A stretch of DNA of 64,000 bases from Bacteroidaceae bacterium (GCA_024688885.1 JAILDV010000035.1:1-64000), one strand, 5' to 3'; numbered from the stretch's first letter, positions 1 through 7,478 are shown. Program-made: numbers and translations. The notes: generated by a model from the sequence alone, not told the origin.

Positions 1-186
1 GAGAAGGCTATTGCAGAGAATGACCCCAGCAAGTATCAATTGATGGCTATGAATGTGTTGGCATCCGGTTCTATTTCTGTTCAGGAGTCATTTGACTACA
101 TTAATAGTCTGAATCTACAGAGCGTTACATTTGGCGCATCATCAAAGGGACACATCCAAAGCTCGTTTGATGCAATCAAGATTTGA
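1..186 (+). CDS. C-terminal end of an unidentified protein (cut by window start)
   Basis: Reading frame 1 is open from the first base to a TGA at 184-186 and gives 61 residues of a soluble protein. The visible tail has a helix, then a hydrophobic strand with V-T-F-G-A-S-S, then a final helix. That layout is reminiscent of the last strand and helix of aldolase-type barrel proteins, but I do not recognise the family. It lies 17 bases before gmd on the same strand, so the two may be cotranscribed. Confidence 0.6.
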   Translation, partial: EKAIAENDPSKYQLMAMNVLASGSISVQESFDYINSLNLQSVTFGASSKGHIQSSFDAIKI

Positions 187-203
187 AATAAGATATAATT
201 AAT

Positions 204-1310
204 ATGGCAAAAGTAGCACTAATTACAGGTGTGACCGGTCAAGACGGTTCATACCTGTCAGAGTTTCTCTTGGAGAAAGGATATGATGTCCACGGTATTA
301 TCCGTCGTTCTTCTGTGGACTTCCGTGAAAGGATTGCACACCTGGAAGGCAAACCTCATTTCCACTTGCACTATGCTGACTTGGGCGATTCCATGTCTAT
401 TGTAAAGGTGGTTGATAAGGTTAAACCGAATGAAATATATAACTTGGCAGCACAGAGTCATGTGCAAGTGAGCTTTGACTCGCCGGAGTTTACGGCAGAT
501 GTTGATGCCACCGGTGTGCTCCGCGTGCTGGAGGCCGTGCGCGCCTGCCACTTGGAGAAGACCTGCCGCGTCTACCAGGCCTCTACCTCCGAGCTCTATG
601 GCAAGGTAGAGGAGGTCCCCCAGAACGAGAACACCCCCTTCCATCCCTACAGCCCCTATGCCGTCGCCAAGCTCTACGGCTTCTGGATTGTCAAGGAATA
701 CCGTGAGGCCTACAATATGTTCTGCTGCAGCGGCATCCTGTTCAACCACGAGAGCGAACGCCGTGGCGAGACCTTTGTCACCCGCAAGATCACCCTTGCT
801 GCCGCCCGCATCAGCCAGGGCCTGCAAGACTGCCTCTACCTGGGCAATATGGACAGCCTCCGCGACTGGGGCTATGCCAAGGACTATGTAGAGTGCATGT
901 GGCTCATCCTGCAGAACGACCGTCCCGAGGACTTTGTCATTGCCACCGGTGTGCAGCACTCCGTCCGCGAGTTCACCCAGCTGGCTTTCAAACATGCTGG
1001 AATTGAACTGAAGTTTGAAGGCAAGGGTATTGATGAGAAGGGTATTGTTGTGAAGGGTCCCGAGAAGCTTATTGGCAAGACCGTTGTTGCCGTTAGCGAA
1101 GATTTCTACCGTCCTACGGATGTCGTTAATCTCTGGGGTGACCCCACCAAGGCCAAGGCCCGTCTGGGCTGGAATCCCGCCAAGACCAGCTTCGAGCAGC
1201 TTGTCAAGCTGATGGTAGAGCACGACATTGCCAAGGTAGCCGCCGAAGGAGCTGCCGCCAAAGTCCGCACGAACCTTGCAGAGTATCTAGAGAAAGGAAT
1301 TGTAAAGTAG
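204..1310 (+). CDS. gmd: GDP-mannose 4,6-dehydratase
   Basis: This 368-residue protein converts GDP-mannose to GDP-4-keto-6-deoxymannose, the first step to GDP-fucose and related sugars for capsule, O-antigen or glycoprotein. The N-terminal dinucleotide-binding loop [10 protein letters not shown] (residues 9-18) and the active-site pair Y152-x3-K156 after TSELYG are intact, as expected for an extended short-chain dehydrogenase. Length is normal for the family. manC at 19000, which makes GDP-mannose, supplies the substrate. The base composition is odd: about 485-985 and 1138-1270 use C-ending, GC-rich codons, while the first 280 bases and about 990-1130 look like the rest of the window. Confidence 0.95.
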   Translation: MAKVALITGVTGQDGSYLSEFLLEKGYDVHGIIRRSSVDFRERIAHLEGKPHFHLHYADLGDSMSIVKVVDKVKPNEIYNLAAQSHVQVSFDSPEFTADVDATGVLRVLEAVRACHLEKTCRVYQASTSELYGKVEEVPQNENTPFHPYSPYAVAKLYGFWIVKEYREAYNMFCCSGILFNHESERRGETFVTRKITLAAARISQGLQDCLYLGNMDSLRDWGYAKDYVECMWLILQNDRPEDFVIATGVQHSVREFTQLAFKHAGIELKFEGKGIDEKGIVVKGPEKLIGKTVVAVSEDFYRPTDVVNLWGDPTKAKARLGWNPAKTSFEQLVKLMVEHDIAKVAAEGAAAKVRTNLAEYLEKGIVK

Positions 1311-1317
1311 GCTTGAG

Positions 1318-1436
1318 CCTCCTTTGGTGTTCCTTTAGTCCTCCTTTGGTGTTCCTTTAGTCCTCCTTGGGTTCGTAGTGGTAAGGTCGTAGGTTCGTAG
1401 TGATAAGGTCGCAGGTTCGTAGTGGTAAGGTCGTAG
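1318..1436. repeat. Two adjoining families of 22-bp tandem repeats
   Basis: Directly after gmd, a 22-bp unit starting CCTCCTTTGGTG occurs at 1318-1339 and 1340-1361, with a 9-bp third start. It is followed without a gap by a different 22-bp unit starting GTTCGTAGTGGTAAGG at 1371-1392, 1393-1414 and 1415-1436. The rest of the gap to about 1700 holds no credible gene; it contains a short TCAACTGTCAACT repeat (about 1449-1462) like those at 8940 and 54170. Confidence 0.85.
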
Positions 1437-1705
1437 GTAGGCTGTAGTTGTCAACTGTCAACTCGTAAGGTTATAGGACAAAGGTTAAATAGTTAAATCT
1501 CATTTTTGAGCCTTTTCATTTCATCAACAGCATATTGCATATTATGAATCTGGTAAAATGCAAGAGAGAGGTGACAGTGACCTGTCTCCATTGCTGACTG
1601 TCAATAATCTCCTCCACCCCTTAATTAGTATTCCAGTTTATTCCATATTTTTCTATCTGTTTATGTTACAAATTTATAAAATCAGCCTCAAAAGTACGCT
1701 TTTTT

Positions 1706-1745
1706 TTTGTATTGTCAAAACTAAGCCTTAACTTTGTGTTGACAA
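1706..1745 (+). promoter_or_regulatory. Bacteroidota promoter flanked by an inverted repeat
   Basis: TTTG at 1706-1709 and TAACTTTG at 1729-1736 are separated by 19 bases, a full match to the Bacteroidota housekeeping promoter. The -7 box is bracketed by TTGTCAA (1712-1718) and TTGACAA (1739-1745), an inverted repeat that could be an operator. Transcription would start near 1740 and run into the short frame at 1762 and toward the small genes at 2038-3710. Confidence 0.6.
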
Positions 1746-1761
1746 TGACCGGAATCGCTAG

Positions 1762-1836
1762 ATGAAGGTTTTAGTAGCAACTTTAATCATAGGAGGCGCA
1801 AAATTATGCGAACAAAAATATAACAGATCAAGGTGA
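1762..1836 (+). CDS. Possible 24-residue leader peptide
   Basis: This ATG-initiated frame encodes a 24-residue peptide with a hydrophobic start (MKVLVATLIIGG), beginning about 20 bases after the predicted transcription start. An AGGAGG sequence near 1791 precedes a second tiny frame, ATG CGA ACA AAA ATA TAA, at 1806. Neither has recognisable homology. It could be a leader peptide or chance; only its position behind a strong promoter argues for it. Confidence 0.22.
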   Translation: MKVLVATLIIGGAKLCEQKYNRSR

Positions 1837-1838
1837 CG

Positions 1839-1937
1839 AAAAAAGTCCCATACTACTGCAATAGTATAGGACTGAGAGGTTGGCTTCCCGATTGGCTTTC
1901 CGAGTTACCCCGAAAAAAAGGAACGAACCTGCTAGGT
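1839..1937 (-). ncRNA. Candidate small RNA with its own promoter and intrinsic terminator
   Basis: On the minus strand a promoter (-33 TTTG at 1973-1970, -7 TACCTTTG at 1949-1942, spacer 20) would start a transcript near 1937. About 65 nt later comes an 11-bp hairpin (1872-1862 with 1855-1845, one G-U pair, 6-nt loop), followed at once by six T at 1844-1839, a classical intrinsic terminator. The roughly 98-nt RNA also has an AACCT/AGGTT 5' hairpin and a GGGGT/ACCTC helix enclosing a GGAAAGCC...GGGAAGCC direct repeat. No reading frame on this strand explains it. I do not recognise the family; it does not match SRP RNA or 6S. Confidence 0.6.
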
Positions 1938-1941
1938 TTTG

Positions 1942-1973
1942 CAAAGGTAAGGATTCTTTCTGAATGTTGCAAA
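1942..1973 (-). promoter_or_regulatory. Promoter of the minus-strand small RNA
   Basis: Read on the minus strand: TTTG, 20 bases, TACCTTTG. Both boxes match the Bacteroidota consensus exactly. Confidence 0.6.
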
Positions 1974-2037
1974 AAAATGGTTCTAAAATCGGGATTTCAT
2001 AATTATCTTTATTATCAACTATTTTATATAATAGAAT

Positions 2038-2178
2038 ATGAAGACAAGAAAGAACCTCGGTTTTGAGGACGGGAAAAGTTCTTCCCCATTGCTAAAGAAA
2101 GGCATCTTGCCTACAGCGGACAAGACACCACTGCCAGTGCTGGAACATAAAAATGGAGGTCAAAGACATGGGAGGTAG
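2038..2178 (+). CDS. Small 46-residue open frame, function unknown
   Basis: This ATG-initiated frame gives a 46-residue, charged, Gly/Lys-rich peptide beginning MKTRKNLGFEDGKSS. It ends 11 bases inside the next gene, so translation could be coupled. No ribosome-binding site is obvious. It may be real, or an upstream remnant of a longer phage gene. Confidence 0.28.
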   Translation: MKTRKNLGFEDGKSSSPLLKKGILPTADKTPLPVLEHKNGGQRHGR

Positions 2179-2566
2179 AGGTAGTTTTGATAAAGCCACC
2201 ATGTCAATCCCCGTGGAAAATAGAACATATGTAACACTTGACGTGGTAGATGGTATCAAGATAATAGAGGATTTCAAGAGCGGAAATGGCAAGACACCCG
2301 TCATGTCGAATACAGCTGATACGGTGTATGCCGTTTGGAGTGAGTCGGCTGGACGCATCAAACATATTTTCTATTTCAAGAATCACGTGTTGTACTATTC
2401 CATTGATATGGAAGGGAAAAATTCTCATGCTCACAATGTCTATGTAGATCCCAAGACTGGTGAGATAGGAAGAAAGACTCATGACAAAAATAATCGTCTT
2501 GAACTGAGTCCGAAAGAATGGAATATCGTTAATAAGTTAGAAAAATGGACAAAGAAAAAGAATTGA
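2168..2566 (+). CDS. Phage-like small protein beginning MGGRGS, function unknown
   Basis: The start at 2168 is chosen because GGAGGT at 2155-2160 is correctly spaced and the resulting N-terminus, MGGRGS, is one often seen on small proteins of Mu-like Bacteroidales prophages; an ATG at 2153 is also in frame. The 132-residue product is beta-rich (IKHIFYFKNHVLYYSID), with an H-A-H-N segment and a lysine-rich end, and has no signal peptide or membrane segment. The stop overlaps the next gene by 22 bases. An effector or toxin is possible, but nothing in the sequence shows it. Confidence 0.6.
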   Translation: MGGRGSFDKATMSIPVENRTYVTLDVVDGIKIIEDFKSGNGKTPVMSNTADTVYAVWSESAGRIKHIFYFKNHVLYYSIDMEGKNSHAHNVYVDPKTGEIGRKTHDKNNRLELSPKEWNIVNKLEKWTKKKN

Positions 2567-2958
2567 TTATGAATAACTGGATGGAGTTCCATCCAGTTAT
2601 TACCAGTGCCGATTTAGGCTGGAGTGAGGAGTGCATCAGGGATGCTATGTCTGAAGACCCGAAAGAGATATTCAATTATTTCTGGCATAACTTCTTTTCC
2701 ATCATCTTTTACTATGTGGACGATGGTAACTTCTATGAGTTGTTTATGGAATCGAATCCCCACAAATTTTGGCGTATCCCCAAGATTGAATACTGGGATG
2801 GCAAGTACATAGGTAGACAGATTCAATGGGAAAGTCATCAGGAAGGAGATGTACTGTATGAGTTTGACGACGACACCGATTTGTGGGAAACTCTTCATAT
2901 TGGTGGCAAACCTATTGGCGAGGTACTTAAACGTTCTTATATAGCTGAAATCAATTGA
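2545..2958 (+). CDS. Hypothetical acidic protein
   Basis: This encodes 137 residues (or 129 if translation begins at the ATG at 2569), acidic and rich in aromatic residues (FNYFWHNFFSIIFYYVDDGNFYELF). It overlaps the preceding gene by 22 bases and lies two bases from the next, so the three are probably one transcript. Small acidic partners next to small basic proteins are typical of toxin-immunity pairs. That is inference from layout only; I do not recognise the family. Confidence 0.55.
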   Translation: MDKEKELIMNNWMEFHPVITSADLGWSEECIRDAMSEDPKEIFNYFWHNFFSIIFYYVDDGNFYELFMESNPHKFWRIPKIEYWDGKYIGRQIQWESHQEGDVLYEFDDDTDLWETLHIGGKPIGEVLKRSYIAEIN

Positions 2959-2960
2959 GG

Positions 2961-3710
2961 ATGAGCAATAGACAACTATCATTTTTTTCGGAGTATGAAT
3001 TGACTAAAATGATCTCGCCAGCTTTCTCTAAAAAGAAAAATCAGGCAGAATGGAACCTTAGAGTCAATAGGCTTGGGGCAGTTCGTGCTGATTTGTCAAA
3101 AGACCTTCAGCTGTCAGATGAGGGCTGCCCGACTATCCAACCATATTATGGAATACCTCAACATCCTCTGATTAATTTTAAGGAGGCTTTGGCTATAGAA
3201 AGTTTTGAATACTGGGTGCATTTCTTTATTGATGATGTTCTTTTTGAACAGATATGGAATCCGAGGTACACAGCAAGGGATATTGATATACTCTGCAGGT
3301 TCAAGGGAATTTTCACACCAGATTTCACATTAGATCCGAGACTTTCCCAATGGCAAGAACAGTTCAACATATTTAGAAGCCGAGCCATCGGCCAACTCGT
3401 CCAAAAAAGAGGGGGCATTGTCATTCCGACAATAGGATGGTCTTTCCGAAGGAGCTTTGACTATTGTTTCTGCGGGTTGTCAGAAGGTGGAACGGTTGCT
3501 ATTAGCACAAATGGTGTTTTGAATAATTTTGTTTCATTGAGATTGTTTAAGGAAGGGATGTTCGAATTAGAAAGACGCCTACGGCCCGAAGTCATTTTCA
3601 TCTATGGCGAAAAAATAGAACTTCGTACAAACGCCCGTTTAATCTGGCATCCCAATACGCAAATAGTTCATCTGAGGAAGCACGATTCTCAGAAACGCAA
3701 TAAAGAGTAA
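2961..3710 (+). CDS. DUF4417-family protein
   Basis: The protein is 249 residues from the ATG at 2961, preceded by TTGAGG. A central GGIVIPTIGWSFRRSFDYCF followed by L-S-E-G-G-T-V-A-I-S-T-N-G fits the DUF4417 pattern, which is common on phages and plasmids of Firmicutes and Bacteroidota. The function of that family is not known to me. It ends the cluster that starts at 2038, with a strong terminator directly after it. The C-terminus is strongly basic (RKHDSQKRNKE). Confidence 0.65.
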   Translation: MSNRQLSFFSEYELTKMISPAFSKKKNQAEWNLRVNRLGAVRADLSKDLQLSDEGCPTIQPYYGIPQHPLINFKEALAIESFEYWVHFFIDDVLFEQIWNPRYTARDIDILCRFKGIFTPDFTLDPRLSQWQEQFNIFRSRAIGQLVQKRGGIVIPTIGWSFRRSFDYCFCGLSEGGTVAISTNGVLNNFVSLRLFKEGMFELERRLRPEVIFIYGEKIELRTNARLIWHPNTQIVHLRKHDSQKRNKE

Positions 3711-3712
3711 AT

Positions 3713-3746
3713 AAAAAGGCAAGTTTGAAAAATAACTTGCCTTTTT
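3713..3746 (+). terminator. Intrinsic terminator after the DUF4417 gene
   Basis: AAAAAGGCAAGTT (3713-3725) pairs perfectly with AACTTGCCTTTTT (3734-3746) around an 8-base loop, giving a 13-bp stem with a T run on either strand. It isolates the cluster from the RNA-methyltransferase locus. Confidence 0.9.
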
Positions 3747-3769
3747 CGTTTTATTTCATTTTTTATTCG

Positions 3770-3777
3770 TAACTTTG
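3770..3777 (+). promoter_or_regulatory. Promoter -7 box of structured RNA A
   Basis: TAACTTTG matches the -7 consensus, and transcription would begin near 3782. No TTTG stands at the usual -33 distance; only a T-rich stretch is there, overlapping the end of the terminator. Confidence 0.55.
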
Positions 3778-3781
3778 CCAT

Positions 3782-4086
3782 CGGTTCGGGGAGAAATCCG
3801 GACTAACAAAAGCATTTGCTATTATTTCGCGTTAAGCAAAATTGCGTAGGAAACAATTTGGAATAATAACGCTCGAAAGTAATAGAGATGTGGGATGTTG
3901 GATAACGGCATCTCCATTCCTGCCAATATAGCAATGTATTCACGCCAATGGCGTGGTGCATTCTTACAAGGCAGGATGGGGTTCCAATTCCTACGCAAGC
4001 CCCAGCTTAACGCATAAGAAGCATCACGCTTTCTTTGTGCGTCAGCGATTGGTAGTCGATGCAGTACTTAAAACTATCAATCGAGT
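3782..4086 (+). ncRNA. Structured RNA A, leader of the methyltransferase-HNH locus
   Basis: About 305 nt without a gene, folding extensively. Perfect long-range helices are 3829-3837 with 4005-4013 (9 bp), 3842-3852 with 3988-3998 (11 bp) and 3858-3863 with 3982-3987 (6 bp). Inside lie 3885-3890/3909-3914, 3915-3924/3970-3978 (one bulge) and the hairpin 3941-3946/3950-3955. A 5-bp hairpin sits at the 5' end (3785-3789/3798-3802), and an 11-bp hairpin (4046-4056/4073-4083, one G-U) ends three bases before the ATG. Motifs shared with RNA B are GCATTTGCTATTATT (3812), TAGGAA (3847) and CGAAAG (3874). An alternative pairing of ACGCA (4010-4014) with TGCGT (4038-4042) would compete with the 9-bp helix, so a switch is possible. 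Confidence 0.75.
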
Positions 4087-5211
4087 ATGGCTAACACTAA
4101 CCTCGCTAACGCTAAAACGGCAAAGAACGACGAGTTCTACACACAATATGCAGATATACAGAAGGAGATAAATGCTTACTTGGAATTCGACCCGAATGTG
4201 TTTCGCGGTAAGACGGTTCTTCTTCCATGTGATGACCCTGAATGGAGTAACTTCACAAAATTCTTTGCTCAAAACTTTGAGAACTTTGGACTGAAGAAAC
4301 TGGTTAGTACGAGTTATGCTGTAGAGTCGAAGAAGATAAAGGACTGGAAACCTACACTCTTTGAAACAGAAAGCCCTTATTACGACGCAGACAAGAGCCG
4401 TACTAACGGCAAGATATTTATCCTTGATGAAGACATCAATAGCGATGGCCGCTTTAATATCAATGACCTTCATTGGAATTACCTTGAAGGTGATGGGGAT
4501 TTCCGTAGCGATGAGGTGAAAGCCCTTCGTGATGAAGCGGATATAATAATAACTAATCCGCCTTTCTCGCTGTTTAGGGAGTTTGTGGCATGGTTGATAG
4601 AATCCGAAAAGCAATATGCAATAATTGGGAATGTGAATGCCATATCATACAAAGAAGTTTTTCCTTTAATAAGAGATAACAAAATGTGGATGGGTGTAAG
4701 TATCCATAGCGGAGACCGTGAATTTGGTGTACCAGATTCATATCCACTTGAAGCAGCTGGTTGGCGTATTGATGATAATGGTAATAAGTTTATACGAGTA
4801 AAGGGAGTTCGTTGGTTTACAAATATTGACCATGGGCTTAGACATGAAAATTTTCCTTTAATGACGATGGAGGATAACATCCTTTATTCAAAGCACAAAG
4901 AAATCAAAGGAAAAAAATACATTCACTACGAGAACTATGATGCAATAGATGTACCATACACAGATGCTATTCCTGCAGATTATGAAGGAGTGATGGGAGT
5001 ACCTCTAACTTTCTTGGATAGATATTGCCCAGATCAATTTGAAATTATTGGTCATCCTCATGGGGATTATGGTTTGGAATTGGGACTTAAACCATATCCA
5101 CGTGAATTGAAAAAATTGAACAAAGGACTTCGAGATGGAGACCTCTATTTTATGAAGGAAGGCATCCCCGAGTTGCCATATCGTAGAATACTAATCCGCA
5201 AAAAACAATAG
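4087..5211 (+). CDS. EcoRI-family adenine-specific DNA methyltransferase (copy A)
   Basis: The 374-residue protein resembles the EcoRI methylase family, N6-adenine methyltransferases that protect host DNA. The N-terminus ([14 protein letters not shown]) and the catalytic motif [11 protein letters not shown] (NPPF at 157-160) are typical, and a V-L-L-P-C-D-D-P segment at 44-51 takes the place of a classical motif I. Residues 114-126 contain [13 protein letters not shown], an EF-hand/dockerin-like acidic loop also present in copy B. The start at 4087 is preceded directly by the structured RNA, with no Shine-Dalgarno site. The DUF262-HNH gene follows two bases after the stop. EcoRI specificity for GAATTC cannot be assumed. 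Confidence 0.88.
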   Translation: MANTNLANAKTAKNDEFYTQYADIQKEINAYLEFDPNVFRGKTVLLPCDDPEWSNFTKFFAQNFENFGLKKLVSTSYAVESKKIKDWKPTLFETESPYYDADKSRTNGKIFILDEDINSDGRFNINDLHWNYLEGDGDFRSDEVKALRDEADIIITNPPFSLFREFVAWLIESEKQYAIIGNVNAISYKEVFPLIRDNKMWMGVSIHSGDREFGVPDSYPLEAAGWRIDDNGNKFIRVKGVRWFTNIDHGLRHENFPLMTMEDNILYSKHKEIKGKKYIHYENYDAIDVPYTDAIPADYEGVMGVPLTFLDRYCPDQFEIIGHPHGDYGLELGLKPYPRELKKLNKGLRDGDLYFMKEGIPELPYRRILIRKKQ

Positions 5212-5213
5212 CT

Positions 5214-6389
5214 ATGCAAACGAAATTGATGACCGACCTTACGGTCAAAGAGATATGTGAAGGTTTTGTCTATAATCAATTGGAAGGCAAAGGCCTGTTT
5301 GGATGGGCTGGCAAACTGACCATTCAGCCAGAGTATCAGCGCAATTATCTCTATGCTGAGAATGACGGAAAGAAAGAGGTTGCTGTGATTGAAAGCATAC
5401 TGAAAGACTATCCGATAGGACTGATATATTTCAATGAACCAGAGTCAGGTCGCTATGAGATTCTTGACGGACAGCAGCGCATCACAAGTATTGGACGTTT
5501 TGTTACAGGAAAGTTTGCCATCAAAGATAATTTTGGCATGGAGCAATACTTCACAGGACTTAACCCTGAGGAACAAGAGAAGATTCTCAACTACAAACTT
5601 CTTATATACATTTGCGAGGGTACAGAGAAGGAAATAAAGGAATGGTTTGAGACCATCAATATTGCTGGTGTTCCATTAAACAAGCAGGAACTGCTGAATG
5701 CCACCTATTCAGGACCATTTGTTACAAAAGCAAAGGAGACATTCAGTAACTCTCGCCATCCACAACTGCAAAAATGGAGCAGTTATATAAAAGGTAATGC
5801 CAACCGCCAAGAGATTCTTCATGAGGCTCTTGTATGGGTGTCAAAGGGTGAAGATAATGTAGGAGGCTATATGAGTCAGCATCGCAATGAAGACAACATT
5901 GAAGAACTGAAGACATATTTCGATACCGTAATAGAATGGGCAAAGACCTTATTCGGTGAGCCAAAAAGTGAAATGAGAGGTTTGGAATGGGGTGCTTTCT
6001 ATGAGAAATATCATGCCAATTCCTATAACCCCTCACAATTACAACAACGAGTTAACGAACTGTATGCTGATGAGTTTGTAACTAACAAACGTGGAATCTT
6101 TGAATATGTACTCGGTGGAGAGATAGAAAAGAGTCTGTTAAATATCCGTATCTTTGAAGATAGCGTAAAGAAAACTGTCTATGCACGTCAGACGAATGAA
6201 GCTCGCGAGAAAGGCATCAGTAACTGTCCAGAATGTGCGAAAGGACATGAGAATATACGCACCAAGATATACAAGATAACTGAAATGGACGCAGACCACG
6301 TAACTGCATGGAGTAAAGGCGGCAGCACTTCAATAGAGAACTGCCAAATGCTATGCAAAGCACATAACAGAGCGAAAGGAAACAAATAA
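5214..6389 (+). CDS. DUF262 protein with C-terminal HNH nuclease motif (copy A)
   Basis: The protein has 391 residues. The N-terminal half is DUF262, a ParB/sulfiredoxin-like fold: I-Q-P-E-Y-Q-R-N near 37-44, then [10 protein letters not shown] (DGQQR at 85-89). The last 60 residues carry a C-P-E-C pair and an HNH motif (D361-H362, N376, H384), predicting a metal-dependent nuclease. Related DUF262 proteins include GmrS and other restriction components that use nucleotide hydrolysis. Its position two bases behind a DNA methyltransferase points to restriction or anti-phage defence. No separate specificity subunit is visible. Confidence 0.85.
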   Translation: MQTKLMTDLTVKEICEGFVYNQLEGKGLFGWAGKLTIQPEYQRNYLYAENDGKKEVAVIESILKDYPIGLIYFNEPESGRYEILDGQQRITSIGRFVTGKFAIKDNFGMEQYFTGLNPEEQEKILNYKLLIYICEGTEKEIKEWFETINIAGVPLNKQELLNATYSGPFVTKAKETFSNSRHPQLQKWSSYIKGNANRQEILHEALVWVSKGEDNVGGYMSQHRNEDNIEELKTYFDTVIEWAKTLFGEPKSEMRGLEWGAFYEKYHANSYNPSQLQQRVNELYADEFVTNKRGIFEYVLGGEIEKSLLNIRIFEDSVKKTVYARQTNEAREKGISNCPECAKGHENIRTKIYKITEMDADHVTAWSKGGSTSIENCQMLCKAHNRAKGNK

Positions 6390-6408
6390 CGAACAAAAGT
6401 TTATAATT

Positions 6409-6711
6409 TTGAAAAAAGTATTATTATCCTTTATGATGTCGATGACAGGAATGGCTATCAATGCACAGGTGCCTGATATTGATTCTGCTGCCATAATAAT
6501 TAATGAATCAGGGAACTTCGATCCGAAAGCAACACTTAGGGCTGAAGATAGAAGAAGGAACTCTGGAGAGTTAAAGTGGATGGAATTAACTGTGAAACAG
6601 AAAAATAAAAAATATAGAGGGGTGCAAAATACTTGTGCTCCTCTTACTGTTTTAAGTGTCACTCGTATACACACTTCAATGTCACTCGTATACAACATCA
6701 AACGTCACTAA
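6409..6711 (+). pseudogene. Remnant of a secreted protein gene
   Basis: A TTG-initiated frame of 100 residues opens with a good signal peptide (MKKVLLSFMMSMTGMAINAQ), but the mature part does not look like a stable domain. Its last 18 codons run through the 23-bp repeat array, where the frame is meaningless. I read it as the 5' end of a lost exported-protein gene. It begins 19 bases after the HNH gene, so it may still be cotranscribed. Confidence 0.45.
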
Positions 6712-6840
6712 TATACTCAGCTCGATGTCACTAATATACTCGATTCTGTGTCAAGGCTATACTCGTTCGTGCTTAAGGGGTATTCTCACTTCTACTTAAG
6801 GGGCATTCTCAAGTCTGTGTAAGGGCTATCCTCAAAGGGT
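6657..6840. repeat. Eight-unit, exactly 23-bp tandem array
   Basis: Units start at 6657, 6680, 6703, 6726, 6749, 6772, 6795 and 6818, each exactly 23 bp. A 15-base part close to TGTCACTNNTATACTC (later TTAAGGGNNATTCTC) is shared and the last 8 bases vary freely. Neighbouring units resemble each other most, as expected from stepwise duplication. The period is not a multiple of three, so this is not coding. It is too short and too diverged to be a CRISPR array. Confidence 0.85.
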
Positions 6841-6885
6841 ATGTTTGGCGCTGCGCTAAATGATAAATGAAAAATGATAAATGAA

Positions 6886-6943
6886 AGATGCGATTGAGCG
6901 AGTGCAGAAGTCAAACTTGAACTCTGCCGAGCGTGAGCATCTT
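6886..6943. repeat. REP-like imperfect palindrome
   Basis: AAGATGC (6886-6892) pairs with GCATCTT (6937-6943), and inside GCAGAAGTCAA (6904-6914) pairs at 9 of 11 positions with TTGAACTCTGC (6917-6927). Nested hairpins of this kind are typical REP elements mobilised by Y1 transposases such as the one at 58192. The rest of 6841-7278 is low-complexity sequence (repeated ATGAAAAATG-type words) with no gene I can support until the tRNA promoter TACTTTTG at about 7252. Confidence 0.6.
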
Positions 6944-7278
6944 CGGCGAAGCCAAAAATGAAGAAATGAAAGAATGAAAAATGGGTGACAGTGTTGCCAC
7001 AAAGATGGGCACTCAGTGTGAAATAACATGCGCTGTAAGAACGAAATATTATGCGCTGGGTGCGTGAACCTTTAGCTCGCCGTTAGGCAAATGTGATGCG
7101 CACGGTGCGCACGTAGTAGAGAATGTCTTGTTTTGGTTAAATATAACAGGGAAAGTGGTTTTATGGAAAGAGAAAGAGGATGAATGTTGTGGAAAAGTAT
7201 GGGTGTTTTTGATTTTTTCTTGAAAAAAAGTTGTAACGTCAGAAGAATTTACTACTTTTGCACTCGGAAATGAAAAAC

Positions 7279-7351
7279 GCGGTAGTGGCTCAGTTGGTAG
7301 AGCATTGGCTTCCCAAGCCGAGGGTCGCGGGTTCGAGTCCCGTCTACCGCT
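7279..7351 (+). tRNA. tRNA-Gly (anticodon CCC)
   Basis: The cloverleaf is complete: acceptor GCGGTAG (7279-7285) with CTACCGC (7344-7350), a D arm closing GGCTC/GAGC, an anticodon stem around the loop TTCCCAA, and a T arm with TTCGAGT. The anticodon CCC reads GGG glycine codons. CCA is not encoded. A TACTTTTG -7 box lies about 20 bases upstream. Confidence 0.95.
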
Positions 7352-7478
7352 CTTAGGTTAAACAATAAACTAAAGGCTGAATGTGAAAAACTAAAAGTGA
7401 AAGTTTCCACTCGTTGATGGTAGATGACTCTTGCTTTTAGTTTTTTGTTTTGGTCTTAACTTCAAAAAGGTCGGTTCT

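Noticed and set aside
258-1223. 321-codon open frame antisense to gmd
   Set aside because: Shadow of a strongly coding gene; no ribosome site, no recognisable domain.
1833-2066. 77-codon open frame on the plus strand
   Set aside because: It runs through the minus-strand small RNA terminator and promoter, starts at GTG, and has no protein-like composition.
3782-4086. HEARO/omega RNA, retron, or self-cleaving ribozyme
   Set aside because: No IscB-type protein, no reverse transcriptase, and no hammerhead (CTGANGA/GAAA) core. CTGATGT at 62430 in RNA B lacks the required partner.
6657-6840. CRISPR array
   Set aside because: Units of 23 bp have only a 15-base partly conserved part and 8-base spacers, no cas genes nearby, and shared parts drift along the array.
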